Counted from the first letter of the stretch, positions 41,197 through 49,713 are shown. The stretch: DNA of 64,000 nt from Flavobacteria bacterium MS024-2A (GCA_905182305.1 CAJJBB010000001.1:103326-167325); one strand, 5' to 3'. The notes: generated by a model from the letters alone, not told the origin. Numbers and translations: made by a program.

Positions 41197-42000
41197 ATGA
41201 ACTCAAAATATGCATTAATAACGGGAGCCTCATCAGGGATTGGACTTGAAATTGCAAAATCATTAGCCAAACGAAATTTTAATTTGGTCTTAACGTCAAG
41301 AAGTGAAGAAACTTTGAAAGAACTTTCCAGAGAAATTTCAAAAAACTTTTCTGTAAAAGTTGATTTTATATCATCTGATCTATCTAAAAAAGAAGCTCCA
41401 AAACAACTTTATGACTTTTGTAAGAATAAGGGGTATCAAATTGAAATACTTGTAAATAATGCAGGCTTTGCAATTCCTGGTTCTTTTGATCAAACTCCTA
41501 TGGAAGAAGAAGAGCGATTTATTAGAGTATTGGGCATTGCTGTAATTTCTCTTTGTAAGCAGTTTATAAAGGATATGTTAGAAAGAGGTAGGGGACGTAT
41601 CATGATCATTTCGTCCGTTGCTGCATTTGCACCTCCCTCCTCAATTCAAACCTTATATGGTCCTATAAAAACATTTATGAACCGATTTAGTGAAGGATTA
41701 AATTTAAATTATAATCATAAAGGAATCACTTCTACAGCTGTTTGTCCCGGATATACCATTACTAATTTTCATACAGCAAGTGGTGTTCAAAATGAAATGG
41801 ATAGTGTTCCCAGTTTCATGAAAAAAGAAGCTAAACAAGTAGCAGAAGAAGCTGTAAAAGCAACTTTAAAAGGAAAAAAAATATGCGTGCCCTCTATAAC
41901 TTTTAAAGTCATTGTTTTTTTACTCAAAATTATTCCACACGGATTATTTTCACTTGTAAGTGGATTTTTAGCGCCTGGTCGCTACCAAAAAAACAGTTGA
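41197..42000 (+). CDS. Short-chain dehydrogenase/reductase
   Basis: The 267-residue classical SDR has the cofactor motif TGASSGIGLEIA, the NNAG motif (LVNNAGFAIPG), catalytic Ser in IISSVAAF and YxxxK as YGPIK. The long hydrophobic C-terminus (FKVIVFLLKIIPHGLFSLVSG) suggests membrane association, as in DltE-like SDRs. The substrate is unknown. The gene converges with the methyltransferase (6-nt gap). Confidence 0.88.
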   Translation: MNSKYALITGASSGIGLEIAKSLAKRNFNLVLTSRSEETLKELSREISKNFSVKVDFISSDLSKKEAPKQLYDFCKNKGYQIEILVNNAGFAIPGSFDQTPMEEEERFIRVLGIAVISLCKQFIKDMLERGRGRIMIISSVAAFAPPSSIQTLYGPIKTFMNRFSEGLNLNYNHKGITSTAVCPGYTITNFHTASGVQNEMDSVPSFMKKEAKQVAEEAVKATLKGKKICVPSITFKVIVFLLKIIPHGLFSLVSGFLAPGRYQKNS

Positions 42001-42006
42001 AAATTA

Positions 42007-42618
42007 TTATTTTATACCAGTAATAATAAGGGTACCAGCCCAATTTTTTTTTGCACCTGAATGCCAACTGGAAACTTCTTTAAAGCCTACTTTTAAAAAA
42101 AATGTTTTCCATTCTGATTCTGAAAATAGTGACATAATAGAAATACCGCATTCTTCAGGCCAAGAATGAGAGGAGATATTTTCAGAATAAAAGTCTAAGC
42201 CAATAATAAGTCTTGCTCCTTCTTTTAACCAATTGGAAAACACATGTTGAATGAGTTTTTGAGGTTCTTTAAGATAATAGAAAACTTCCATTGAGTGAAC
42301 AAGATCTACCTTATTTTTCGGCTTCCAAAACAATAGATCATTACAAATATAGTTGTTTTTAAGATCTAATTTTTTGGCTTTTTGAATCATTTTTAAAGCC
42401 CCGTCTATTCCCGTTGCTTGGATACAATTTGGAAGAGAGGCTACCGAACGAACCACCCATCCGTTGCCACATCCAGCATCAATAAAGGAGAAGTTGGTTA
42501 GGTCTTTTGTTGCAAATGAAACCATATTCTCAACCGATTCTTCATGGTTTTTTTCCATGCCTTCATCTTTACCCATCGACACCCATTCACCAAACACTTC
42601 AATTGGTGTTTTTTTCAT
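42007..42618 (-). CDS. Class I SAM-dependent methyltransferase
   Basis: The 203-residue protein has motif I FIDAGCGNGWVVRSVA near 44, an acidic loop (ATGIDGALKMIQKA) and motif post-I (VDLVHSMEVFYYL). These are standard for Rossmann-fold small-molecule methyltransferases. The substrate is not evident. Neighbours are unrelated. Confidence 0.82.
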   Translation of the reverse strand: MKKTPIEVFGEWVSMGKDEGMEKNHEESVENMVSFATKDLTNFSFIDAGCGNGWVVRSVASLPNCIQATGIDGALKMIQKAKKLDLKNNYICNDLLFWKPKNKVDLVHSMEVFYYLKEPQKLIQHVFSNWLKEGARLIIGLDFYSENISSHSWPEECGISIMSLFSESEWKTFFLKVGFKEVSSWHSGAKKNWAGTLIITGIK

Positions 42619-42745
42619 AATTTAAAAGTACATATTGTTTGTATGCTACAATACTTTTGTTGGATTTTAAAATGAATGTCTATAAAAGCTTTCCTAAACC
42701 ATAAGAATTTATATTTTTATGGTGTAAACACTAAATTTATATATT

Positions 42746-43201
42746 ATGATTAAGTTTAAAATATTGTTAGCAATCTCTGCTTTCTTTTTAACTAATTCGA
42801 TTCAAGCCCAGCAAAGTGGTTTGTCGCTAGATTCTTTTATTGAGCAACATCAGTCTTTCGAGGAAAATGAAAATGGTGAAATCACACCAATAAATGTAAT
42901 AGAAATAAATAAAGTATTAAAATTTTTAGTTGAGCAGAAATTTCCAAATGTAGCTAGAACTAGAAATATTATATGGGATTCCTATACCACCTTTGTGAGT
43001 CCATTCGATAAATATCATTTTCATACTTTTATTATTCAAGTTAAAATAGAAGGTGTAGATCGTTATAAATATGTTGAGGTAACTTACGATCCCGAAACAA
43101 AAAAAGCAGACACTAAATTCTTATGGAACCCCGATAAAGAAGATTTCTTTGTTCCAGAAGTCGAAGAGGAAATTTCAGAAGAAAGCACATCAAATAATTA
43201 G
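42746..43201 (+). CDS. Secreted single-copy version of the 36565 repeat domain
   Basis: A 151-residue protein with a signal peptide (ISAFFLTNSIQAQQ). SLDSFIEQHQSF, RNIIWDSYTTFV, FIIQVKIEGVDRYKYVEVTY and TKFLWNPDKEDFF align with each half of the 36565..37413 protein, especially the second copy (TLDQLIIEHKSF, NIVWDSYYTFV). The C-terminus is acidic (EVEEEISEESTSNN). The function is unknown. The next gene starts 28 nt downstream and may be co-transcribed. Confidence 0.7.
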   Translation: MIKFKILLAISAFFLTNSIQAQQSGLSLDSFIEQHQSFEENENGEITPINVIEINKVLKFLVEQKFPNVARTRNIIWDSYTTFVSPFDKYHFHTFIIQVKIEGVDRYKYVEVTYDPETKKADTKFLWNPDKEDFFVPEVEEEISEESTSNN

Positions 43202-43228
43202 ACTAACTTTTTTTCATCACCTTATTAT

Positions 43229-44005
43229 ATGAAAAAAATTACATATTTATGTTTTTTATTAATTTTTGGGTGCAGTCCAAAAACTTCAGAATGGAATAAT
43301 CTTATTTTAAATAATTCGCTCGAAGGATGGCATATCTTTCAGGATGATGGTTCAAAAAAAGGATGGTATGTAGAAAACGATATTCTGATTTTTGATGCTG
43401 TATCAGGTTTAGAGTCTGGTTTTGAGGATGCAAGTCTTTTGTCTAATAAAAAGTATACTAGTTTTGAGATTAAATTCGATTGGAAAATTGAAAAGGGAGG
43501 AAATAGTGGATTTATGTGGGGAGTAAGTGAAGCGCCCGTCTATAAATTCCCCTATCAAACGGGCCCTGAAATTCAGATTATTGACATCGCTACATATAAT
43601 GCTCCAGAAGAGGTTCTTGGTGGTGAAATTGAGCTCAATAATATTCTTACAGATCTTGATGCTAAAAAACATTATTTAGGAGCAGTATATGACATGTATT
43701 CTCCAAATGAAATTGACTTATATAATCCTGCAGGACAATGGAATTCTTATCATATTAAAATAGATCAGAAAAATAATAATGGATGGGTAATGTTAAATGG
43801 TATCATTATTAATAATTTCAAACTTAGAGGTCCAGAATGGGATGCTTTATTACTAAATAGTAAATTCAGTAAATCTGAAGATTATGATTATTTAGGTGAT
43901 AAAAGATGGTATGATTTTGCAATTTATCCAGAGGGATATATTAGTTTACAGGACCACCCTGGCAAAGCATATTTTAAAAAAATTAGAATCAAAGAATTAA
44001 AATAA
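43229..44005 (+). CDS. DUF1080 (3-keto-disaccharide hydrolase/LamG-like) lipoprotein
   Basis: The 258-residue lipoprotein (FLLIFGCSPK lipobox) has one DUF1080 concanavalin-like domain: NNSLEGWHIFQDDGSKKGWY, KFDWKIEKGGNSGFMWGV, TGPEIQIIDIATYN and a C-terminal SLQDHPGKAYFKKIRIKEL. DUF1080 domains occur in 3-keto-glycoside hydrolases and other sugar-active proteins. No partner oxidoreductase is visible, so the substrate is open. It is followed by a terminator. Confidence 0.87.
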   Translation: MKKITYLCFLLIFGCSPKTSEWNNLILNNSLEGWHIFQDDGSKKGWYVENDILIFDAVSGLESGFEDASLLSNKKYTSFEIKFDWKIEKGGNSGFMWGVSEAPVYKFPYQTGPEIQIIDIATYNAPEEVLGGEIELNNILTDLDAKKHYLGAVYDMYSPNEIDLYNPAGQWNSYHIKIDQKNNNGWVMLNGIIINNFKLRGPEWDALLLNSKFSKSEDYDYLGDKRWYDFAIYPEGYISLQDHPGKAYFKKIRIKELK

Positions 44006-44088
44006 TTGCTGCATTATTTTTTAAAAATCACCTAGTTAAAAAAGACACTATGTCTTGAATTGCCTTTTATAAAGGTATTAATTGTAAT

Positions 44089-44124
44089 AAAAAAGCCCTT
44101 CAAATTGTTGAGGGGCTTTTTTTT
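44089..44124. terminator. Rho-independent terminator
   Basis: AAAAAAGCCCTTCAA and TTGAGGGGCTTTTTTTT form a stem with one G-U pair around a short loop. Flanking A and T runs let it serve the DUF1080 gene (plus) and the NTF2-like gene (minus). Confidence 0.85.
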
Positions 44125-44161
44125 AGCATTATAAGTTTATAATACATTCTAAAAGATAATA

Positions 44162-44665
44162 TTATTCAGCAGCTTCTTCAACTACTTCTATTTCTTTAAG
44201 AGAGTTCATTAAACCACCAGCATCCATATAGTCGCCTCCACTGATTACTTTACCATCTTTAAAGTCCCATGTATGGTATGAAACAATTTCCCAGCTTTTC
44301 CCTGAAGTAGAATGAACTCCACTCCATTTACCATATGTACGAACACTTCCATCGGATAACCCCGTTTCAGCTAACACACCAGGCAACCAGTTCACGGGAG
44401 TGTAAACTACATCTTCCATTGCATCTTGCCAACTTTTTAAATAGGCGCTAACAGCTTCTTTACCAACTGGTTCAGAACCGTGAAATGCAGGTTGCCATTG
44501 AACATCTTCATGGAACATTGCAAGTTGAGCTTCATTGTCAGCTTCTGAGCCTTGCAGTTCAAGAATCTTTTTTGCAGTTTCAAGATTTGCTGTATACTCA
44601 GGGTGTATTCCAGGAGAACAGGCCATAAGGAGGCCTAATAAGGCAATGCTTAGTATTTTTTTCAT
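44162..44665 (-). CDS. NTF2/SnoaL-like lipoprotein
   Basis: The 167-residue lipoprotein (LLGLLMACSPG) has an NTF2-type domain: EAQLAMFHEDVQWQPAFHGS, GKEAVSAYLKSWQDAMEDV, SGKSWEIVSYHTWDFKDGKV. It is one of several such proteins here (also 47168, 52354). Its upstream leader contains a CATAAA-rich stretch loosely like the array leaders, so it may mark the start of the accessory island. Confidence 0.78.
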   Translation of the reverse strand: MKKILSIALLGLLMACSPGIHPEYTANLETAKKILELQGSEADNEAQLAMFHEDVQWQPAFHGSEPVGKEAVSAYLKSWQDAMEDVVYTPVNWLPGVLAETGLSDGSVRTYGKWSGVHSTSGKSWEIVSYHTWDFKDGKVISGGDYMDAGGLMNSLKEIEVVEEAAE

Positions 44666-44753
44666 TTTAAATTGATTTTAAGATTTATAATTTTTATGGT
44701 TAATTTCTTGATTTTTAGTAATATAGTGATTTTTTATCTAAAATAATGCCTTA

Positions 44754-45374
44754 CTAAAATGCATAAGAGAGACCTACACTAATAGTATTTGGGCGACTAT
44801 CAAATTCAACATCACTAACACTATTGTTGCCTAATAATTTAGTTTCTTCTTTAGATATAGCACGATCTAATCTTACATCTATACCCAATTTACCCATATG
44901 AACACGTACTCCGAAATGGACTCCCATAGTTGCATTTGATGTAATAGTTTCTAGTTTTTTTTCATCTCCTTTAAGCTTATATCTAAAAGTTGGTCCTGCA
45001 AACCCACTCAATATGGGAAGAATTTTTATACCCACTGAAACAGGCGCTTCAATCCTAGATGTCTTTATATTACCGATTACATTACCAAAATTTGTTTCAT
45101 AAGTAGTGAAATGAAGTTCTGGTCTTACATAAAGCATCAAAACTTTAATTTGAGAATAAAACCCAATATTTACTCCATTAATTTTACCAACTGCGTCATC
45201 AAAATTTTTAACATCTGCAGCAAGTTTTTCTGGAGATTCATTAGAATTTACACTAGCCTTTATTCCAAATTTAATAAACTTATTCACCACTTTTTTAGCA
45301 ACAGGAACTATAGGCTCCTGACCATAAGCTTTTGTGAAACCTACAACTAAGAGAAGGATAATTATTTTTTTCAT
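44754..45374 (-). CDS. Small outer-membrane beta-barrel protein
   Basis: A 206-residue protein with a signal peptide (IIILLLVVGFTKAYGQ). Alternating strands (GVNIGFYSQIKVLMLYVRPELHF, SNATMGVHFGVRVHMGKLGI) end in NTISVGLSYAF with a C-terminal Phe, the usual signal for barrel insertion. It resembles OmpA-like/porin-family eight-stranded barrels. The leader TATTAATCATAAAAATAT resembles the array leaders. Confidence 0.75.
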   Translation of the reverse strand: MKKIIILLLVVGFTKAYGQEPIVPVAKKVVNKFIKFGIKASVNSNESPEKLAADVKNFDDAVGKINGVNIGFYSQIKVLMLYVRPELHFTTYETNFGNVIGNIKTSRIEAPVSVGIKILPILSGFAGPTFRYKLKGDEKKLETITSNATMGVHFGVRVHMGKLGIDVRLDRAISKEETKLLGNNSVSDVEFDSRPNTISVGLSYAF

Positions 45375-45481
45375 TTCAATATATTTTTATGATTAATAGT
45401 ATTGCAATTTACTGATATTTAATAAGATGTATTATTCTTTAGAATAAAGATTAAGGTCAGTATAAAAATTTACCTTTGAAC

Positions 45482-45715
45482 ATGGGTTTAACAAATAATG
45501 ATATTTTCAAAAAGCTCCGTGTAGCACATAAACTACGTGATGATCAAATTGTTGAAATATGTGACTTAGTTGATTATAAGATCACTAAGTCTGAGCTTGG
45601 TGCATTCTTTAGAAATGAAAGACACGAAAAGTACATGGAGTGTGGCGATCAGGTATTACGTAATTTTTTAAATGGATTAATTATTCATTTGAGAGGACCT
45701 CTGGAAAAAAAATAG
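45482..45715 (+). CDS. DUF1456 protein, half-length
   Basis: The track start is a TTG; ATG 45482 gives about 77 residues. MGLTNNDIFKKLRVAHKLRD, DQIVEICDLVDYKITKSELGAFFR and YMECGDQVLRNFLNGL match one DUF1456 (YehS-like) helical repeat. Known members usually carry two such repeats in about 150 residues, so this is a single-repeat version. It is followed by a hairpin terminator. Its role is unknown. Confidence 0.8.
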   Translation: MGLTNNDIFKKLRVAHKLRDDQIVEICDLVDYKITKSELGAFFRNERHEKYMECGDQVLRNFLNGLIIHLRGPLEKK

Positions 45716-45724
45716 CTTTTTATA

Positions 45725-45757
45725 AAAAAGCCATCCTTTTTTAAGAATGGCTTTGAA
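45725..45757. terminator. Hairpin terminator after the DUF1456 gene
   Basis: AAAAAAGCCATCCTT pairs imperfectly with AAGAATGGCTTT. A diverged copy of the left arm (AATAGCCATCTTTTT) recurs at about 46315, as part of a duplicated segment. Confidence 0.65.
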
Positions 45758-45794
45758 TTAAAATTCTTTTAAAAAATTAATTTATGGTTATTCT

Positions 45795-45802
45795 CAAATA
45801 TA
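45795..45802 (-). promoter_or_regulatory. Orphan TAnnTTTG promoter with array-type leader
   Basis: On the minus strand TATATTTG is followed by AGAATAACCATAAATTAAT, the same promoter-leader combination that precedes array genes. No gene follows: the transcript would meet the hairpin at 45725-45757. It lies just beyond the HxlR stop and looks like a remnant of a lost or moved gene. Confidence 0.5.
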
Positions 45803-45825
45803 ATATTTTTAATTGCAATAAACAA

Positions 45826-46275
45826 CTAATGATTAAATCTTTTTAATCTTAATTTTCTGTAAGTATTCTGATAATGAGAAATAACCTGTTCTTTAGAATT
45901 TAAACTTGAGAAATTTTTCCATTTAGAGGTGTTAGGCGAATATTTAAAATCCACATTATTAATTGTCCAAAGTTGTAATTCATAAATGACTCCGTAAAGA
46001 TCGATTCCTCTATCGGTTAAGTAATATCTTTTTATTTTTTTATCTTCAGGTTCTCTTATGAAATCAATTATTTCTAATGAAATCAACTTTTTTAATCTAT
46101 CAACAAGAATATTTGAAGATATACCTTCATCAGATTCATATAAAAACTCAGAAAAAGTAGACTTTTCTCTAAAAATATCACGAACAATTATTAAGGACCA
46201 TTTATCTCCTAAAATATCTAAAGATACTTTGCAAGCGCAGATCGATTCTTTTTTGTCGTATTTAATTTTTTGCAT
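45826..46275 (-). CDS. HxlR-family winged-helix transcriptional regulator
   Basis: The 149-residue regulator has the HxlR signature: CACKVSLDILGDKWSLIIVR near 13, a wHTH with GISSNILVDRLKKLISLEII, and the wing KIKRYYLTDRGIDLY. HxlR proteins bind DNA as dimers and often sense redox or aldehyde stress. Cys13 and Cys15 are at the usual sensing position. A truncated copy of its 3' end lies upstream at 46416-46500. Confidence 0.9.
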   Translation of the reverse strand: MQKIKYDKKESICACKVSLDILGDKWSLIIVRDIFREKSTFSEFLYESDEGISSNILVDRLKKLISLEIIDFIREPEDKKIKRYYLTDRGIDLYGVIYELQLWTINNVDFKYSPNTSKWKNFSSLNSKEQVISHYQNTYRKLRLKRFNH

Positions 46276-46415
46276 TTTTAAAATAGATATAACTATGGCT
46301 AATAATGAACTTAAAAAAAATAGCCATCTTTTTAAAAGATAACTCTAATATAAAAAATCTTTTAAAAATTGATTTATGATTATTTAAATATAATATTTTT
46401 AATTGCAATAAACAA

Positions 46416-46500
46416 TTAATAGTAAAAACTTTTTAAACTTAATTTTCTGTAAGTCTTTTGATAATGAGAAATAAACTATTTTTCAAAATTTAAGAAATCA
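46416..46500 (-). pseudogene. Remnant of a second HxlR gene (3' end only)
   Basis: Translated on the minus strand this reads FISHYQKTYRKLSLKSFYY*, clearly homologous to the end of the intact HxlR (VISHYQNTYRKLRLKRFNH*). Similarity continues past the stop through TAATATTTTTAATTGC and the leader-like segment to about 46308, matching 45718-45825. So about 190 bp is directly repeated on either side of the intact gene: a tandem duplication with the second copy mostly deleted. Confidence 0.75.
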
Positions 46501-46613
46501 ATTTCTATTTTAGTAATATCTTGTATTTTAAAGCTCTCTTTTAAGACCAATTATTTCTAGTAAAATTATAAACCTTATAACATACTGATGATAACTATGA
46601 CTTTATTTAAAAG

Positions 46614-46639
46614 CAAAACCCTCCTATTGGAGGGTTTTG
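46614..46639 (-). terminator. Rho-independent terminator of the cold-shock gene
   Basis: CAAAACCCTCC and GGAGGGTTTTG form a perfect 11-bp stem with loop TATT, 21 nt past the csp stop. Confidence 0.88.
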
Positions 46640-46660
46640 ATATAGAATTCAAAAGTAAAA

Positions 46661-46852
46661 CTATACTTTCCTTACGTTTAAAGCACTAAGTCCTTTATCT
46701 GTAGATTCTGTATCATAAGTAACTTTATCTCCTTCATTTATATCATCCTCTAAGTTGTTGATGTGTACAAAAACATCTTTTTCCCCTGAGTCAGGAGTTA
46801 TAAAACCAAAACCTTTGTTTTGATTAAAAAATTTTACTGTTCCGTTATTCAT
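46661..46852 (-). CDS. Cold-shock domain protein (CspA family)
   Basis: A 63-residue single OB-fold RNA chaperone. RNP1 KGFGFI and RNP2 DVFVHI are intact (NQNKGFGFITPDSGEKDVFV). It prevents RNA secondary structure, often during cold shock or general growth. It has its own terminator. The 315 nt upstream contain no gene and could include a long leader plus the first array repeat. Confidence 0.95.
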   Translation of the reverse strand: MNNGTVKFFNQNKGFGFITPDSGEKDVFVHINNLEDDINEGDKVTYDTESTDKGLSALNVRKV

Positions 46853-47042
46853 TATAAATTGTTTTTAAAAATAAGTTGTAAAGGTAGGTTAACTTAATTT
46901 AAAAATTATCAATCTTATCTAAGATATTGTTTTTTTTAAATGCTAACTATAATATAATACTGATAATTAAGTAGTTAGGTTTGTGTTTCGAAAATTAAAG
47001 AACATACTTTTCAGTTATAGTTATTTTGTATTAATAATATAT

Positions 47043-47112
47043 TACTTACAAAAGATGATATGCCTGTTGTTTAAAAGAAAACGCCACTAAAGTTAATTAG
47101 TCACGTTGGTGT
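47043..47112 (+). repeat. Array repeat copy 1
   Basis: It has ACTTACAAAAGATGATATGC then GTTTAAAAGAAAACGCCACT and AAAGTTAATTAGTCACGTT. The hairpin half is nearly complete; the left PELTE-coding part is shortened. It is the first copy in the window, between csp and the gene at 47168. The remainder of 46853-47167 shows no gene. Confidence 0.8.
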
Positions 47113-47167
47113 TTAAAATAGAATTGATATGAAAAGAAAATATTCTTAATGCAATTGGTTATAAATT

Positions 47168-47920
47168 TTAAAGTGCACTAAGGGTATAAACCTTTTTGTT
47201 GGCTAAATCTTCTCCTAATGAAAGTGTAAATTTCTCAAATGCAGGATCTGTCATCATTTCTCCTAATTTTGACATATCTACATCATATAAATAAACAGAA
47301 ACTTTGTTCGGATCTTTTACATCTCTATGGACAAGTGTTCTAGAATCATCACAAAACTGTTCTCTATTCTTATTATCTTTTATAAAGCCTTTATACCATG
47401 TGCCATAACCTTTGGTTAATGGAATTATAGCAACAACATCTACCAAAGAGTTTTGGTCTAAATCAGCGGCATTATACCATTCACTTTGGTGATAAATTTT
47501 GCCTTCGTCATTAAAGAATAATACAGCATAATAATCCATTAATACTGGTTTTTTTGTGACAGAATTTAACGATTCCCAAGTTCCATAAACTCTTACATCT
47601 CCATTGGGTTTTTGATTGTCATCTAAGCCAGCAAAATAAAGTTGTTTAGTGAAATTAATTTCTTTGAATCCAGCATTAAAACCTTTCATGGTATTGTGCC
47701 AAGTATTAATGTCAAGCGAGTCAACTCCAGTTGGTGGGGGTGACCACGTAAAGTCATCGGTTACATAGCTTTTCATTTCATCAAGTTTTTCATCAGAAAA
47801 TGCTTGGAAATATTCCTTAGATGTTTCTACGTTTTTCTCAAAATTGATCATCTCAGCTGAGTTTGAATCACAATTAATGAACAAAAAAGAACAGAACAAA
47901 ATAGTTATAATTTTTTTCAT
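47168..47920 (-). CDS. Lipoprotein with NTF2-like domain plus ferredoxin-like C-terminal domain
   Basis: The 250-residue lipoprotein (FCSFLFINCDSN) has an NTF2-type domain at about 28-155 (SKEYFQAFSDEKLDEMKSYV, DYYAVLFFNDEGKIYHQSEW). A second module at about 165-250 (GYGTWYKGFIKDNKNREQFC, VSVYLYDVDMSKLGEMMTDP) resembles small dimeric alpha-beta-barrel/ABM-like domains. This domain pairing is unusual. The function is unknown; it may bind a small hydrophobic ligand. Confidence 0.65.
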   Translation of the reverse strand: MKKIITILFCSFLFINCDSNSAEMINFEKNVETSKEYFQAFSDEKLDEMKSYVTDDFTWSPPPTGVDSLDINTWHNTMKGFNAGFKEINFTKQLYFAGLDDNQKPNGDVRVYGTWESLNSVTKKPVLMDYYAVLFFNDEGKIYHQSEWYNAADLDQNSLVDVVAIIPLTKGYGTWYKGFIKDNKNREQFCDDSRTLVHRDVKDPNKVSVYLYDVDMSKLGEMMTDPAFEKFTLSLGEDLANKKVYTLSAL

Positions 47921-48270
47921 TTTAAAAAAGATTTAATATATGAATACAATATACAAAACTGTTTTTAAAACTGGAAGAAAAGCATTTGAACAAAATTTGA
48001 TTTCAAAACAAGAAATTGAAAGCCTTATTTTATTATGTATGCCTCACATTTTAGTATTTTAGTAAAACTATTTAAGTTTAAATTTTTTAAGAGTATAAAA
48101 AAGGAAGTTAAAAAATCTGATTTATAATGCGATTTACTTCATAGGACTTACTTTAATTTACACCATTAAAAAACTATATTATAAAAGAAAAAGAGATTAA
48201 AAACCACGATATTTATAAGAGTATTCAGCCATGGGTATTTTTTCCTTCAGCTGCCTTAATACTCATTTTT
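47921..48270. other. Intergenic region upstream of the BCCT gene
   Basis: No separate gene was seen. The BCCT reading frame stays open back to 48157 (NHDIYKSIQPWVFFPSAALI), so the last 75-115 nt are probably its true N-terminus. Confidence 0.5.
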
Positions 48271-49710
48271 GTGCTGTTTACGCTTATTTATCAAGAGTCC
48301 GTAAGTGTGTTTTTCGAATCGGTACAAGCTTTTATAGCAGCAAAATTTGGATGGCTTTATGTTGTTGGTGTTAATGTTATTCTCATCTTTTGTATATACC
48401 TAGCCTTTAGTCGTTTTAAAAATATTAGGTTGGGTGGACCTGATTGCAAACCAGAGTTTAGTACTTGGGCTTGGATAAGTATGTTGTTTAATGCTGGTAT
48501 AGGTTTGGTGTTGATGTTTTACAGTGTTGCCGAACCAATATTACATTTCTCTAATCCTCCATACGGAGAAGCAGGGACTATTGATGCTGCACAAAATGCT
48601 TTAAATCTTTCTTATTTGCATTGGGGACTGCACGGTTGGGCTATTTATGCCTTAATGGGTTTGTCAATCGCATTCTTTTGCTATAATAAAGGACTTCCTT
48701 TGGGTATTCGTTGGGTATTGTATCCTTTGCTCGGCGATCGATTAAAAGGTCCTATTGGTCATTTTATAGATACTATAGCTGTTGTTGCTACGATGTTTGG
48801 CTTAGCAACTACACTTGGTCTAGGTATTCAGCATATTAACTCAGGGATGCATCACCTATTTGGTATAGTGGAAAACACAAATGTTCAAGTAATTTTGATT
48901 GCTATAATAACCATTTTTGCTACTATTTCTGTCGTTTCAGGATTACATAAAGGCGTTCAAATACTCAGTAAAATAGCTTCAATAATGGCTGTACTCCTAA
49001 TGATATTTATGTTAGTTGTTGGTCCTACTTTATTTATTCTTGGCTCTACAATTCAAAGTACAGGTTATTATTTACAAAACATAATAAGCACAGGTACTTG
49101 GATGGAAATTTATAAAGGAACAACATGGATGGGTAGTTGGACTATTTTTTACTGGGGATGGTGGTTTGCTTGGGCTCCTTTTGTAAGCTTATTTATTGCC
49201 CGAATTTCTAAAGGAAGAACCATAAAAGAGTTGCTCATAGGTGTAGTACTTGCCCCTTCGGCGGTAAGTGTTTTATGGATTTCTATTTTCGGAAGTACTG
49301 CATTCCACATAGAACTTTTTGGTGAAGGCGGTATTACAGCTGCTGTAAACGAAAATATTACTACGGCTTTGTTCAGCTTGTTAGAACATTTCCCTTTATC
49401 CTATTTTAGTATTCTATTTGTGGTTATTGCCGGAATAATATTCTTTGTAACCTCTTCCGATAGCGGTTCACTAGTTATAGATTTTATAACCAGTGGAGGT
49501 AGAGAAAAAGCAGCTGTATGGTTGCGTATTTTTTGGGCATTAGCCGAAGGGCTCGTTGCTGCTACTCTTGTATATGGAGGTGGACTCATAGCTTTGCAAA
49601 CAGGTTCGCTTGTTACGGGCTTACCTGTCTGTATTCTTATGTTAGTTTTGTGCTATTCCATTCTAAAAGCACTCCGAAAATACCAAGCTGATTCCGAAAT
49701 TAAGCCTTGA
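48271..49710 (+). CDS. BCCT-family choline/betaine transporter
   Basis: At least 479 residues with about 11-12 TM helices. NAGIGLVLMFYSVAEPILHF, GIQHINSGMHHLFG, the substrate-site WTIFYWGWWFAWAPFVSLFI and FVTSSDSGSLVIDF define the betaine/choline/carnitine transporter family. The GTG start falls inside TM1; the frame continues upstream without ATG/GTG/TTG to a stop at 48154, so a non-standard start (for example ATT/ATA at 48181-48196) or a sequence error is likely. It converges with a choline-dehydrogenase-like gene (3-nt gap), suggesting choline uptake for glycine betaine synthesis. Confidence 0.9.
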   Translation: MLFTLIYQESVSVFFESVQAFIAAKFGWLYVVGVNVILIFCIYLAFSRFKNIRLGGPDCKPEFSTWAWISMLFNAGIGLVLMFYSVAEPILHFSNPPYGEAGTIDAAQNALNLSYLHWGLHGWAIYALMGLSIAFFCYNKGLPLGIRWVLYPLLGDRLKGPIGHFIDTIAVVATMFGLATTLGLGIQHINSGMHHLFGIVENTNVQVILIAIITIFATISVVSGLHKGVQILSKIASIMAVLLMIFMLVVGPTLFILGSTIQSTGYYLQNIISTGTWMEIYKGTTWMGSWTIFYWGWWFAWAPFVSLFIARISKGRTIKELLIGVVLAPSAVSVLWISIFGSTAFHIELFGEGGITAAVNENITTALFSLLEHFPLSYFSILFVVIAGIIFFVTSSDSGSLVIDFITSGGREKAAVWLRIFWALAEGLVAATLVYGGGLIALQTGSLVTGLPVCILMLVLCYSILKALRKYQADSEIKP

Positions 49711-49713
49711 TTT

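Noticed and set aside
45111-45350. 79-residue plus ORF opposite the beta-barrel gene
   Set aside because: It is antisense to a signal-peptide-bearing barrel gene and its translation has no recognisable features.
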